Shown: one piece after another, positions 37,979-46,826 of the stretch
Numbering within the stretch: position 1 is the first letter of the stretch
Layout of the letters: every line of letters starts with the position of its first letter
Origin: Alphaproteobacteria bacterium
Lineage (GTDB): Bacteria > Pseudomonadota > Alphaproteobacteria > Micavibrionales > Micavibrionaceae
Length of the DNA: 64,000 nt
Assembly: GCA_002690045.1 (NCBI GenBank)
Contig: NZDE01000005.1
Location: 54,402-118,401, forward strand
Direction of reading: 5' to 3'
Notes under the pieces: generated by a model
The model's input: the letters and a program-made list of their open reading frames with translations, nothing else
What the model was told of the DNA's origin: nothing
Databases searched by the model: none
Made by a program: the position numbers and the translations under genes

Positions 37979-39343
37979 ATGGATATGTCAGAAGAGCAAA
38001 CCAGAATATTCCAAGACAGATTACGTTTTTTAAATATTAACGAGGATGTGAGAAATGATTTGCGCGCGATTGAGCCTATTATCTCGCAAGATTTGAGTGC
38101 GGTACTGACAGAGTTTTATGAGCTGATTGGTGAATGGCCTGAGTTGAATAAATTTTTTGCTGATCAAGCGCAGAAAGACCACGCAAAAGGCGCACAAGAA
38201 AAACACTGGGCGACTATTGTGCAAGGTAATTTTGATGACACATACCATCAATCTGTTCTTCGCGTCGGTAATGTCCATAACAGAATTGGGTTAGAGCCGC
38301 GCTGGTATATTGGTGGCTATGCCGTGCTAATGTGCGGTATTGTTGACCGTATATTGGATCAAAACTTAGGCGGTAAATTCGGGAAAGGTGATCGCCTCGA
38401 ACGCTGCAAAAGCCAGATTAAAGCCTTTATAAAAGCGTCTTTGTTAGATATGGACATGGCGATTTCAACTTACTTTGATGAAGGTAAGAAAGATATGGAG
38501 CGGACTATGCAACGCTTGGGAGATGAATTTGATCAAAATATTTCAAGCTTTATACAAACGCTTGTAGCCGCTACGGGGGAGCTAGGCTCGACATCGAAAA
38601 ATATGAGGGACCTTGCTGAAAACAGTAAGGATAAAGCGGGACAATTACAGCAAGCATCGGATAGCGCCACAGAAAATGTTAATAGTGTTGCAGGTGCATC
38701 GGAAGAAATGTCAGCGTCGATAAATGAGATTAATGGTCAGGTTGTGAATGCGACTAAGATTACAGCCGATGCAGTTGTTGAGGCAAAGCAAGCGAGCGTG
38801 GCTATTAGCGAACTAAAAGGCGCGTCTGAAACAATCGGGCAAGTTATTGGTTTGATCCAAGATATTGCAGAGCAGACAAATTTACTTGCGCTGAATGCGA
38901 CGATTGAGGCTGCGCGCGCGGGGGATGCGGGCAAGGGCTTTGCGGTTGTCGCAAGTGAGGTTAAATCGCTTGCTGCTCAGACAGCTAAAGCTACGGAAGA
39001 TATTCGAGAACAAATTCTTGCGATGCAAGGGGGGACAGATAAAACAGTGGTGGCAATTGAAGGCGTGGCGAAAACGATTGACCAAATTAGCGAGATTACC
39101 ACTACAATGTCCGCAGCAATGGAAGAACAATCCGCCGCAATGCGTGAAATTGTTCAGAACACACAATCGGCTGCAGAAAAAACAAACCAATCTAGTGGCT
39201 ATGTTGGTATTGTGTACAATAATAGTGATGAAACATTGAACTACTCCGTCAGCGTTAATGATGCAGCTAATGATTTAGCTGATCGTACGGAAAAACTGCG
39301 CGGTGTGGTTGAGGTATTTTTAGCGAATTTCAAAGCATCGTAA
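37979..39343 (+). CDS. Globin-coupled methyl-accepting chemotaxis protein (HemAT-like)
   Basis: 454 residues from ATG 37979, with AGGAG eight bases upstream; upstream in-frame starts lack one. Residues about 10-165 form a sensor globin with the proximal haem ligand His100 in [18 protein letters not shown]. No transmembrane helices are present, so it is a soluble oxygen sensor. The rest is the coiled-coil signalling domain: [12 protein letters not shown] and the hairpin tip [20 protein letters not shown] followed by [10 protein letters not shown]. It would report O2 to CheA/CheW. A single-domain receiver follows 13 bases after its stop, so the two are likely co-transcribed. Confidence 0.93.
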   Translation: MDMSEEQTRIFQDRLRFLNINEDVRNDLRAIEPIISQDLSAVLTEFYELIGEWPELNKFFADQAQKDHAKGAQEKHWATIVQGNFDDTYHQSVLRVGNVHNRIGLEPRWYIGGYAVLMCGIVDRILDQNLGGKFGKGDRLERCKSQIKAFIKASLLDMDMAISTYFDEGKKDMERTMQRLGDEFDQNISSFIQTLVAATGELGSTSKNMRDLAENSKDKAGQLQQASDSATENVNSVAGASEEMSASINEINGQVVNATKITADAVVEAKQASVAISELKGASETIGQVIGLIQDIAEQTNLLALNATIEAARAGDAGKGFAVVASEVKSLAAQTAKATEDIREQILAMQGGTDKTVVAIEGVAKTIDQISEITTTMSAAMEEQSAAMREIVQNTQSAAEKTNQSSGYVGIVYNNSDETLNYSVSVNDAANDLADRTEKLRGVVEVFLANFKAS

Positions 39344-39356
39344 GAAAGGATGTATA

Positions 39357-39719
39357 ATGGTTAAATGTTTAGTAGTTGATGATGTTGAGCTGACACGTAT
39401 GACTACGGAACACGTGCTTGAAAAGATGGGCATGGAAGCTGTTTTGAGCGTGGATCTTGATGATGCCAAACATGCGCTTAGCCGAGGCGGATTAATCGCT
39501 GTATTATTGGATTGCCATATTGGCAAAGAAGATGGGTTTGGGTTGTTAGAATTTATTCGCAATGAATATAGCTCTTTGCCAGTCATTATGTTCAGTGGTG
39601 TTGATATAGCATCGAAAAAACAGAAAGCCATGAATCTTGGGGCGACGGATTTCCTTGAGAAACCCACGACCGTTGAAAAAATAGCCCAATGTTTCAAGAA
39701 ACATGGGCTATTGCCTTAA
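39357..39719 (+). CDS. Single-domain response regulator
   Basis: 120 residues, one receiver domain only: Asp8/Asp9 in LVVDDVELTR, phosphoacceptor Asp52 in LLDCHIGKEDGFG, Ser80 and Lys102 (FLEKPTT). Thirteen bases separate it from the globin-coupled chemoreceptor gene, so a CheY-like or phosphate-sink role in that oxygen-response pathway is plausible. An AAGGATG ribosome binding site precedes the ATG. The last 33 coding bases form a strong stem-loop that works as terminator for the convergent gene. Confidence 0.85.
   Translation: MVKCLVVDDVELTRMTTEHVLEKMGMEAVLSVDLDDAKHALSRGGLIAVLLDCHIGKEDGFGLLEFIRNEYSSLPVIMFSGVDIASKKQKAMNLGATDFLEKPTTVEKIAQCFKKHGLLP
39675..39712 (-). terminator. Terminator for the FMN reductase gene, embedded in the receiver gene
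   Basis: A 15-bp stem pairs 39680-39695 (one bulged A) with 39698-39712: AATAGCCC-A-ATGTTTC against GAAACAT-GGGCTATT, loop AA. On the minus strand it is followed by a run of T residues (complement of 39675-39681). It lies inside the 3' coding end of the convergent response regulator. Confidence 0.7.
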
Positions 39720-39729
39720 TTCGTATAAG

Positions 39730-40311
39730 TTAGCTATTTTGTTTAAGCGCCTGCGTGGTTGATACAAGCTGGCGAATGGTGTTTTGTAGCATCTTTGTTA
39801 AGTTCTCATCTTTGAGCGTGCCGTCTTCTTCAAAGGCAGTGAATCCTGACGCAACAGCGACTTGCGCAGGCACAACATGTACCATGATGTTGCTCAGCAT
39901 CATGCGCAGTGGTACTAATCCGCGCAGGCCGCCAAGCGCGCCAGGGGCAACTGCGCCCAAAGCGGCGACTTTATTGCGGTAAGCGGATAGGCTTTCTTCA
40001 TTTTCCGTGTGTGGACGGGAAATCCAGTCTAAGGTGTTTTTCAATAATGGCGCGATAGAGCTGTTATATTCTGGTGCGGCGATGAAAAAACCATCATGCG
40101 CCCAGAAAAGTTCCTTAAGGGCTATAGCCTTTTCTGGTAAGCCGGATTCTGCTTCTAAGTCTCCATCATAAATAGGCATGGGAAAATCTTTTAAGTCAAT
40201 ATAGGTGACTTCTGCGCCTTCTTGTTCCGCTATGTTTGCGGCAAGCTGTGCGAGCTTCTTATTGGTTGAATCTTTACGGGCGCTGCCAGATAGGAAAAGG
40301 AGTTTTGTCAT
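39730..40311 (-). CDS. NADPH-dependent FMN reductase family protein
   Basis: 193 residues of the flavodoxin-like NAD(P)H:FMN/quinone reductase family (ArsH/ChrR/YieF group). The phosphate loop is LFLSGSARKDSTNKKLAQLA; the isoalloxazine-contact region is IAAPEYNSSIAPLLKNTLDWISRP and the C-terminal APGALGGLRGLVPLRMMLSN phrase follows. It would reduce quinones or free flavin by two electrons and protect against redox stress. It is followed by no gene on its strand; the pirin-like gene upstream is 42 bases away on the same strand. Confidence 0.88.
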   Translation of the reverse strand: MTKLLFLSGSARKDSTNKKLAQLAANIAEQEGAEVTYIDLKDFPMPIYDGDLEAESGLPEKAIALKELFWAHDGFFIAAPEYNSSIAPLLKNTLDWISRPHTENEESLSAYRNKVAALGAVAPGALGGLRGLVPLRMMLSNIMVHVVPAQVAVASGFTAFEEDGTLKDENLTKMLQNTIRQLVSTTQALKQNS

Positions 40312-40352
40312 GTTGGTTTGCTTTCTTGTTATGGGTTGTATCTATAAATTCG

Positions 40353-41066
40353 TTAATTTGTTTGCTCAGGAACTTCAATAATAAGTATTTCGCTGCCCTC
40401 GTTTGCGGTGAGGGTTATTGCGGCAATATCTGTGATTTCCGCGCCGTCCCCAGATTGTAGTGTGTGTGTATCATTAATTATAATTTCTCCATATGAAACA
40501 AGTAAATATGATTGATTTTTAATGTTATGGTTCAGCGATTTTCCGCGATTAATCCGTCCGCCATAGATGCGTGCATTTTGATGAATAAATAGGGCTTTTT
40601 TGTCTTCATCTTCCGAAAACCCTGAAACGAGTAATGGGAGCTCATTCTTAACTGAAGACTTAGGAAATTCTTTCTGTGCCCAACGTGGTTCTACATTCTG
40701 CTTATTTGGGGCAATCCATATTTGATAAAGTTTCGTTTCTTCGCTTTCAAGGTTATATTCTGAATGATATATACCGCTGCCCGCACTCATCACCTGCATA
40801 TTACCCGCCCCTGTGCGGCCTTTATTACCTTTGGAGTCTGTATGTGTGATGGCGCCTTGCCGAACGTAAGTGATAATTTCCATGTTTTCATGGGGGTGCG
40901 TGTCGAAACCTGCACCTGCTTTGATGATATCATCATTAATTACGCGCAGCGCACCAAAGCCTGTTCGTGCTGGATTATAGTAGCGCGCAAAGCTGAAATG
41001 ATAACGCGCATCTAGCCATTGATAATTATGGTGTCCTAAACTTTCATACGGTATGTGCTTAATCAT
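40353..41066 (-). CDS. Pirin family protein (quercetinase-like bicupin)
   Basis: 237 residues from the ATG at 41066, chosen for the GAAAGG eight to nine bases upstream; ATG 41087 would add seven. A double cupin: metal ligands in the N-terminal cupin lie in GFDTHPHENMEIITYVRQGAITHTDS (His, His, Glu and a later His-Ser-Glu in GIYHSEYN). Landmarks FGALRVINDDIIKAGAGF and QVMSAGSGIYHSE are typical. Some members (YhhW) oxidise quercetin; others are regulators. It lies just upstream of an FMN reductase gene on the same strand, so the two may respond together to quinones or flavonoids. That link is inferred. Confidence 0.88.
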   Translation of the reverse strand: MIKHIPYESLGHHNYQWLDARYHFSFARYYNPARTGFGALRVINDDIIKAGAGFDTHPHENMEIITYVRQGAITHTDSKGNKGRTGAGNMQVMSAGSGIYHSEYNLESEETKLYQIWIAPNKQNVEPRWAQKEFPKSSVKNELPLLVSGFSEDEDKKALFIHQNARIYGGRINRGKSLNHNIKNQSYLLVSYGEIIINDTHTLQSGDGAEITDIAAITLTANEGSEILIIEVPEQTN

Positions 41067-41165
41067 GTATACGCCTTTCTGCTTCATGTAAGTTCAGTAT
41101 GGCACGCATTGTATGTATTGATAATATGCTTGTGGGTAACTTTATTGTTTCCAAAATGGAAGCAA

Positions 41166-42347
41166 TTATTGACCAGGCTTTACAGAGGCACGTCGACTAG
41201 CGAGCAGCAATATGGCTATACCTACAACAGCAGATAATAAAGAGCCCGTGAGGACACCAAGTCTAACAGCTGTGATGTTCTCAACGTGGTTAAAAGCAAG
41301 CGTACCAATGAATAAGCTCATGGTGAATCCTATGCCGGTTAATAAAGATAAGCCGTAGAAATGTAACCATGTTACGCCATTTGGCAATTTGCATATGCCG
41401 ACCAGTCGGGCGAGATAGGTGAAGACAAAAACCCCAAGTTGTTTGCCGACGAAAAGGCCAAGAATAATACCGACGGTAATAGGGTCCATGAAGGTGTCAA
41501 GGGTAATGCCTTTAAAAGATAAACCCGCATTGACGAAGGCGAATAGGGGGATAACTGCGAACACCACCCATGGGTGAAGTGCATGTTCCATGACTTTTAA
41601 AGGAGACAGGCCATGTTCGTTCTGAACGCGTAGCGGAATAATCAGCCCTAACGCCACGCCCGCCAATGTCGCATGAACACCAGATTTGAGCACACAAGCC
41701 CATATAAACAACCCGATCATAGCATAGGGGCCAAGACGTGTAACACCGAGCCTGTTTAACGCAAAGGCGAAAGCAAGCCCCGCGCCAGCAAGTGATAGCG
41801 CATAGAGTGATGTATCATCTGTATAGAATAGCGCAATGATAATGATAGCGGCGAGATCATCAATGATGGCAATGGCAACGAGGCACACTTTCAAAGCATT
41901 AGGGACACGATTTCCTAAAAGGGTTAATACACCCAATGCGAAGGCGATGTCCGTAGCTGCGGGAATAGCCCAGCCACTAATTGTGTCAGGATTACCCATG
42001 TTAAAGGCCGCATATATCAAAGCAGGCATAATCACGCCGCCGATGGCTGCAATAAGGGGGAGTGCTAACTGGCTTGGTTTTGATAGATGCCCTTTTAAGA
42101 CTTCACGTTTGATTTCCAAACCAACCAATAAAAAGAAGACCGCCATTAAGCCATCATTGATCCAAAGTAATAAAGGCTTATCAATTTTGAATGTGCCTAT
42201 TCTTAGGGTAACTGGCGTGTCTTTTATGGCATCGTATAGCGTATAAAGCGCGGTGTTCTCCATGACTAGGGCAAGCACAGTGGCGCCAAGAAGCAAAATG
42301 CCGGGGGCGAGTTTTGAATGAAAAAATGCGGTTATAAACTGGATCAT
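41166..42347 (-). CDS. nhaA: Na+/H+ antiporter NhaA
   Basis: 393 residues, full length with about 12 membrane segments. NhaA exports Na+ in exchange for H+. The transport-site aspartates lie in VCLVAIAIIDDLAAIIIIAL, and the family phrases AIPAATDIAFALGVL, FFLLVGLEIKREVLKGHLS and TGIGFTMSLFIGTLAF are all present. It reflects life in saline or alkaline conditions. The start is 15 bases downstream of the end of the amidohydrolase gene on the same strand, so it may be co-transcribed. Confidence 0.96.
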   Translation of the reverse strand: MIQFITAFFHSKLAPGILLLGATVLALVMENTALYTLYDAIKDTPVTLRIGTFKIDKPLLLWINDGLMAVFFLLVGLEIKREVLKGHLSKPSQLALPLIAAIGGVIMPALIYAAFNMGNPDTISGWAIPAATDIAFALGVLTLLGNRVPNALKVCLVAIAIIDDLAAIIIIALFYTDDTSLYALSLAGAGLAFAFALNRLGVTRLGPYAMIGLFIWACVLKSGVHATLAGVALGLIIPLRVQNEHGLSPLKVMEHALHPWVVFAVIPLFAFVNAGLSFKGITLDTFMDPITVGIILGLFVGKQLGVFVFTYLARLVGICKLPNGVTWLHFYGLSLLTGIGFTMSLFIGTLAFNHVENITAVRLGVLTGSLLSAVVGIAILLLASRRASVKPGQ

Positions 42348-42362
42348 GATGAGCTCGTATAT

Positions 42363-43604
42363 TTATGCGGTGGCAAGTTTAAGTGTTGTGTTAAGCAGGA
42401 CGTTTACGCCTTTCTCAATATCACGCCAACTTGTCCACTCTTTTGGTGAATGGCTAATTCCCCCAACGCTTGGGACAAAAATCAGGCCAGCTTCTGTAAC
42501 ATCACACATAAATTGTGTGTCATGCCCTGCGCCGCTTGGCATGCGCTTATATGAGAAATCTAAAGCTTTGCAGGTCTCTTCGATAATGTCGCACATCTTG
42601 GTGCTGCACTGTTTCGGCTCTAACCAGCTGTTTTCGTCATATTCGAACATTAATCCCTTTTCACGGGCAATAGAGGATAGCACTTTTCGGCAAGATTGGC
42701 CAAGATTGTTTAATATTTCTGGTTTAAGGTCACGCCCAGAAAGCGAGAACTCAACAGCGCCTGGTACAATGTGACAGAAACCTGGGTAAACTTCCGCCTT
42801 ACCAATGGTTAGGCGGCTTATGTCTGAACCATCTTCAGAAATAATACGCGGGAATTCATGCGCAAAATCACATAGCCCTAGAAAGGCATCTTTACGCTGA
42901 TCCATTGGTGTTGTCCCTGAATGGTTGGGCTCACCAATTAAGCGAACTGTCCAGTCAAATACACCTGTGATCCCCTCTACAATGCCAATGGATATATTGG
43001 CATTATCAAGCACAGGGCCTTGTTCAATATGTATCTCAAGAAAGGCTTTAATTGTATGTGGCTCTCGATAAGCATTCAGCGCATCCATGGGGTCTAACCC
43101 AAGGGCTTTCATTTCATCTTTTAAATAGATGCCGTTTATATCGGTTACCGATTCAATCCAGTCACGGTCGATCAGGCCGCACATAGACTGCACACCGAAC
43201 ATACCGCCAAAACGGCCTTCTTCTTCGCTAAAGCCGATGACTTCAATAGGCGTATCAATGGTGATGTTTTGATCTTTTATTGTGCGGATACATTCTAGGC
43301 CCGCCAGAACGCCTAAGGTGCCATCAAACATGCCGCCATTTGGTACGGAATCAAGGTGAGAGCCAAGAACAATGGCAGGCTTGTTAGGGGCGCCATAACG
43401 GCATATCACATTACATGCGCCATCCATATATGGTTCTAGCCCAACGGCGCGACATTGTTCCATAAACCATAGGCGCCCATCATAATCTTCACGGCTTAAC
43501 CCTTGGCGCGTAACGCCATGTGTGTCTTCATCGTAGCCGATTTTGCTTAAGCTAAGAATGTCGTTTTTAAGGCGGTTAATATCAATATTATATGTGGCAT
43601 TCAT
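42363..43604 (-). CDS. M20-family amidohydrolase (N-carbamoyl amino acid / allantoate type)
   Basis: 413 residues. Metal ligands follow the allantoate amidohydrolase / N-carbamoyl-L-amino acid hydrolase pattern: His and Asp in VLGSHLDSVPNGGMFDG, catalytic Glu in IGFSEEEGRFGGMFG, His in AFLEIHIEQGPVLD and the C-terminal His in SGAGHDTQFM. It would hydrolyse an N-carbamoyl or ureido group and release ammonia and CO2. The dimer-domain phrase GEPNHSGTTPMDQRKDAF is intact. No other purine or pyrimidine catabolic gene lies nearby, so the substrate stays open. Confidence 0.87.
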   Translation of the reverse strand: MNATYNIDINRLKNDILSLSKIGYDEDTHGVTRQGLSREDYDGRLWFMEQCRAVGLEPYMDGACNVICRYGAPNKPAIVLGSHLDSVPNGGMFDGTLGVLAGLECIRTIKDQNITIDTPIEVIGFSEEEGRFGGMFGVQSMCGLIDRDWIESVTDINGIYLKDEMKALGLDPMDALNAYREPHTIKAFLEIHIEQGPVLDNANISIGIVEGITGVFDWTVRLIGEPNHSGTTPMDQRKDAFLGLCDFAHEFPRIISEDGSDISRLTIGKAEVYPGFCHIVPGAVEFSLSGRDLKPEILNNLGQSCRKVLSSIAREKGLMFEYDENSWLEPKQCSTKMCDIIEETCKALDFSYKRMPSGAGHDTQFMCDVTEAGLIFVPSVGGISHSPKEWTSWRDIEKGVNVLLNTTLKLATA

Positions 43605-43797
43605 ATGAAATACGTATTCTTTTTTGTCGTTTTGTCTAGGGATAATATCATAGTTATGCGTTAAGGTGTAGGGGAGCCGTCGTATAAGCTATGATCAGAT
43701 AGAAAGATGGATCTTTTTACTTAAAGTAACTCTTATAAACATATATAAGTAATGTCGCGAGCTTAGAAAACATTAACGTTTATAGGGGGTGACGCGT
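43605..43797. other. Divergent intergenic region before the YchJ-like gene
   Basis: 193 bases. No open frame, RNA gene or strong hairpin is seen. TAGGGGGTGA at its right end supplies the ribosome binding site of the next gene. Confidence 0.35.
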
Positions 43798-44193
43798 ATG
43801 AATAAAAAGGCATGTATCTGTGGTAAAACAAAACCTTTCGCCGATTGTTGTGGTCGATTTTTATCGGGTGCGGCAACGCCGAAAACACCAGAACAATTAA
43901 TGCGGTCGCGTTATGCGGCATACGCATTAGGTGGGTATGGAGAATATTTAATGTCTACGTGGCTGCCTATTTCTGTTTATGGGCTATCGTCTGCCGAGTT
44001 GTCAGAAAAGACATTAGATTGGCAACGTTTAGAGGTGATAGCTTCGTCTCAACAAGGTGATAAAGGGGTTGTGGAGTTCAAAGCATGGTATAGGCGTGCA
44101 CCTAATTTAGATGATCTGGATTTCATGCATGAAGCATCAGATTTTGTACGTATTAAATCGCAGTGGTTTTATGTGGGTGCTCAAACGCAATAA
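43798..44193 (+). CDS. YchJ-like protein with SEC-C zinc motif
   Basis: 131 residues from ATG 43798, 6-10 bases after AGGGGGTGA; an upstream GTG at 43789 is also in frame. The N-terminal SEC-C-type zinc site has the cysteines of ACICGKTKPFADCCGRFLSG, and the family phrase TPEQLMRSRYAAYALGGYGEYLMSTW follows. The C-terminal half (GVVEFKAWYR... WFYVG) matches the NTF2-like fold of UPF0225/YchJ proteins. The function is unproven in the family. It is the only gene of a short plus-strand unit between an amidohydrolase and a convergent chemoreceptor gene. Confidence 0.85.
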   Translation: MNKKACICGKTKPFADCCGRFLSGAATPKTPEQLMRSRYAAYALGGYGEYLMSTWLPISVYGLSSAELSEKTLDWQRLEVIASSQQGDKGVVEFKAWYRRAPNLDDLDFMHEASDFVRIKSQWFYVGAQTQ

Positions 44194-44232
44194 TGATGTT
44201 TGCGTTCGAGCAATATACAAAGAAACTTGCCT

Positions 44233-45909
44233 TTAAGCTTTCTGTATATCGTTAATAAATACACTGATACTATCTTTTAATGCTTTTGAGCGTACCGCAA
44301 GGTCGTCGGCCACTTGACTAACGCCTTCTGATGATTTTTGTGTCTGCATAGTTGCGGCGCTAACATCATCAATGTTTTTAACAACGACATTTGTACCATT
44401 TGAGGCCTCGGCAACATTTCGTGATATTTCTTGTGTTGCCTGGGTTTGTTCTTCCATTGCCGCGGCGATGGATGTCATACCTTCGTTAAGTTGTTCAATT
44501 GATACGGCGATTTTGTTGATAAAATCAACGGCATCTTTTGTGTCGGCTTGAATGCGATCAACTTGTTCTTTGACTTGCTCCGTTGCAGAGGCTGTTTCGC
44601 CGGCAAGATGCTTAACCTCGTTCGCAACAACGGCAAAGCCTTTACCAGCATCGCCCGCGCGTGCGGATTCAATTGTTGCGTTCAAGGCAAGTAAGTTGGT
44701 TTGTTCAGCAATGTCTGTAATTAATTGAATAACATTGCCAATTTGATTTGCGGAACTTTCAAGAATACGCATTTTTTCAACGGTGTTTTTGGTTATATCC
44801 TTGGCATCAAATGCAAGCTTATTCGTATTGTTAAGCTGTTGGCTTATTTCTGCGATTGATGCGGTAAGCTCTTCAGATGCTGCAGCAACATTCTCAACAT
44901 TAGCGCCTGCGCTCTGTGCTGTAGACGCAACTTCTTGTGATAGTCTATTTGTGTTATCGGCTATCCCTGACATTTCAATAGCTGTTTGCTTCATATTATT
45001 GGTTGCAAGCTCTAGTGCTTCAGTTACTTGGCTGGATTCACCTTTGAATATATCAACGATTTTCTCGATATGTTTTGCGCGCTCAATTATGATCTGGTCG
45101 TTCTTTGCTTGTTCAGCTTGCAGCTTCTCGTTCTCTATGCCGCTATCTCGAAATGTTTCTAAGGCACTGGCAAGCTGGCCAATCTCATCTTTCCTTTCAG
45201 CGCCGACGATGGAAACATCCCAAACTTTATCAATCAGTTTGTTCGTGACGTTAACTAAAGTGCGCAAAGGGTTAGATACTGTTCTGACAACAAAAGACAG
45301 GGCAAAGATAACCGTTGCAACCATAAATAATACACCAGCAATTGTTGTCATCATTGTAAAGTCCATTGAAGACTTTAATACGGCGGCTTTCTCGGCAGAG
45401 ATTGCTTTGACTTTCTCTAGAACATTTTCAAACTCAGTGTCTATACTTCGCCAAAGAGCAATATTCTCAGGTGATGTTTCATATAACCTTGCGACATCCA
45501 CGGTGTATGGCGATAACATATTCTTTAACTGTGGTTGCGCTATGTTTGTTTCATGTTGCGCTAATAGTTTGTCAACATTCTCAAGGTTTTCGAGAAGCGT
45601 TTCTTCGTGAATGCTTTGCTTCGCTTCTCCTATAAGCTCATGAACGTCAGCGTTGTATGCTTTATATGCTTCTCTTTGATCAAGGTCTCCTGAATTTAGA
45701 AACAATGCTAAAGCCTGATGCATCAGGACACTTTTATTGGATATAGTCAGCAATAGCTCCTCATCATGCCGGACTTGTTCCATGGCAAGTACGGCATTAT
45801 TTGAATTATTGGCTGAATACAGGATAGAGCCACCAGTAATTACATTGATGAGGAGTAATGTTCCAAAAGAGATTAATAGCTTTGTTTTAATATTTACATT
45901 CTCGAGCAT
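44233..45909 (-). CDS. Methyl-accepting chemotaxis protein with four-helix-bundle sensor
   Basis: 558 residues from ATG 45909; a GTG at 45918 is in frame just upstream. TM1 is about 8-30, followed by a periplasmic helical sensor (MCP_N/4HB-like, about 35-185), TM2 (about 190-215), HAMP (about 215-265, [19 protein letters not shown]) and the signalling coiled coil with [20 protein letters not shown] and [17 protein letters not shown]. The gene 57 bases upstream on the same strand encodes a secreted sensor-like protein, which may bind the ligand for this receptor. No C-terminal methylase-docking motif is evident. Confidence 0.92.
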   Translation of the reverse strand: MLENVNIKTKLLISFGTLLLINVITGGSILYSANNSNNAVLAMEQVRHDEELLLTISNKSVLMHQALALFLNSGDLDQREAYKAYNADVHELIGEAKQSIHEETLLENLENVDKLLAQHETNIAQPQLKNMLSPYTVDVARLYETSPENIALWRSIDTEFENVLEKVKAISAEKAAVLKSSMDFTMMTTIAGVLFMVATVIFALSFVVRTVSNPLRTLVNVTNKLIDKVWDVSIVGAERKDEIGQLASALETFRDSGIENEKLQAEQAKNDQIIIERAKHIEKIVDIFKGESSQVTEALELATNNMKQTAIEMSGIADNTNRLSQEVASTAQSAGANVENVAAASEELTASIAEISQQLNNTNKLAFDAKDITKNTVEKMRILESSANQIGNVIQLITDIAEQTNLLALNATIESARAGDAGKGFAVVANEVKHLAGETASATEQVKEQVDRIQADTKDAVDFINKIAVSIEQLNEGMTSIAAAMEEQTQATQEISRNVAEASNGTNVVVKNIDDVSAATMQTQKSSEGVSQVADDLAVRSKALKDSISVFINDIQKA

Positions 45910-45966
45910 AGCCTGCACCTATCTGTATTATTTATTGTTATGATTATTCAAGAATTAAAAAATGTT

Positions 45967-46572
45967 TTAAATACTTGCTCTGCGTTCTAATTCAGACAGA
46001 TTTATTTCAACTGTCACTGCGCCTATAACTTGCGCATTGGCGGCGTCGGCAATTGACAAATTCACCTGAACACGCCAGATGCCAAGTTTATCATCATATT
46101 CAGGATCGTCTATAAAAACCGCGCCAACACCACGCGGATATGTTTTTTGGAACTTGCCTTCATCGCCCTGCCAGAAATCTGATGAAATGTTACTTTGCCC
46201 AACATTTAAGCCATTTTTGTCCATAACAAACATCTCAGAATATAGGCCTATAGAATGAGCCTGTATGCGTGTTAAGTACGAAGATAGCGGGTTTGATAAT
46301 ACGGCAGAAATTAATGGTTTTTCGTCTGCTTTAGTTTCGCTGCGCCATTTCTTATCCAGTGCATCAATATCATCTTGAGAGAGATTGTTATATTTGATGT
46401 TCTGGTTTTTTATCGAAGCGCGCACGATTTCTGTATTAATAAAATCACGGATATTGGAAATGATTTCATTGTCGATTAGGCTTTTGGACGGTTGTGCATA
46501 TGCGGGGTTAATGGCTGTAATAAGCAAAATGCAACATAGAAGAGTAGACAGTTTCGTTTGAATATAAGTCAT
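45967..46572 (-). CDS. Secreted Cache/PDC-like sensor protein
   Basis: 201 residues with signal peptide MTYIQTKLSTLLCCILLITA (cleavage near AYA-QP). No second membrane segment, so it is a free periplasmic protein. The mature region resembles an sCache/PDC domain: an N-terminal helix (NEIISNIRDFINTEIVRASI), a core strand pair YSEMFVMDKNGLNVGQSNIS, then DFWQGDEGKFQKTYP and a C-terminal IWRVQVNLSIADAANAQVIG with VTVEINLSEL. Such sequences usually sit inside membrane sensors. A stand-alone copy before a chemoreceptor gene suggests a soluble ligand-binding partner. The Cache call rests on pattern similarity. Confidence 0.65.
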   Translation of the reverse strand: MTYIQTKLSTLLCCILLITAINPAYAQPSKSLIDNEIISNIRDFINTEIVRASIKNQNIKYNNLSQDDIDALDKKWRSETKADEKPLISAVLSNPLSSYLTRIQAHSIGLYSEMFVMDKNGLNVGQSNISSDFWQGDEGKFQKTYPRGVGAVFIDDPEYDDKLGIWRVQVNLSIADAANAQVIGAVTVEINLSELERRASI

Positions 46573-46826
46573 AAGAAATAGTCCTTATTCATTTGTTTTT
46601 AAAAAGATATATAAAAATACTTTAAATTAACATACACTAATAAACCATCATATCATGTTATAAGTTAATGTTCTATAAATATAATATATATGACTTATTC
46701 GGATGAAGTAAAAATTCTCAGCAGAACGTGTCCTGTATTTTTTACGCGTTTTGTCTTAAATGCACTTGCAAATGTTACAACATAACACTACAACAGACTC
46801 ATTATTTTAAAAAATGGAGATGTGTT
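46573..46826. other. Divergent intergenic region with operator-like site
   Basis: 254 AT-rich bases between the secreted sensor gene and the CooC-like operon. It holds the Zur-box-like repeat described separately (46773-46787) and the ribosome binding site TGGAGATG before 46827. No gene is seen. Confidence 0.5.
46773..46787. promoter_or_regulatory. Zur-box-like inverted repeat upstream of the CooC-like operon
   Basis: TGTTACAACATAACA. The arms TGTTA and TAACA have the same 5-base spacing as the known Zur consensus TGTTATANTATAACA and differ from it at only two inner positions. It lies 40 bases before the operon's first start codon, where repressor binding would block transcription. A near-perfect Zur box stands before the transporter operon at 56415-56429. 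Zur control of the CooC-like operon is inferred from these matches. Confidence 0.5.

Noticed and set aside
44783..45610. Plus-strand frame of 275 codons opposite the second chemoreceptor
   Set aside because: It is Ser/Ala/Leu-rich sequence mirrored from chemoreceptor coiled-coil codons, with no ribosome binding site.
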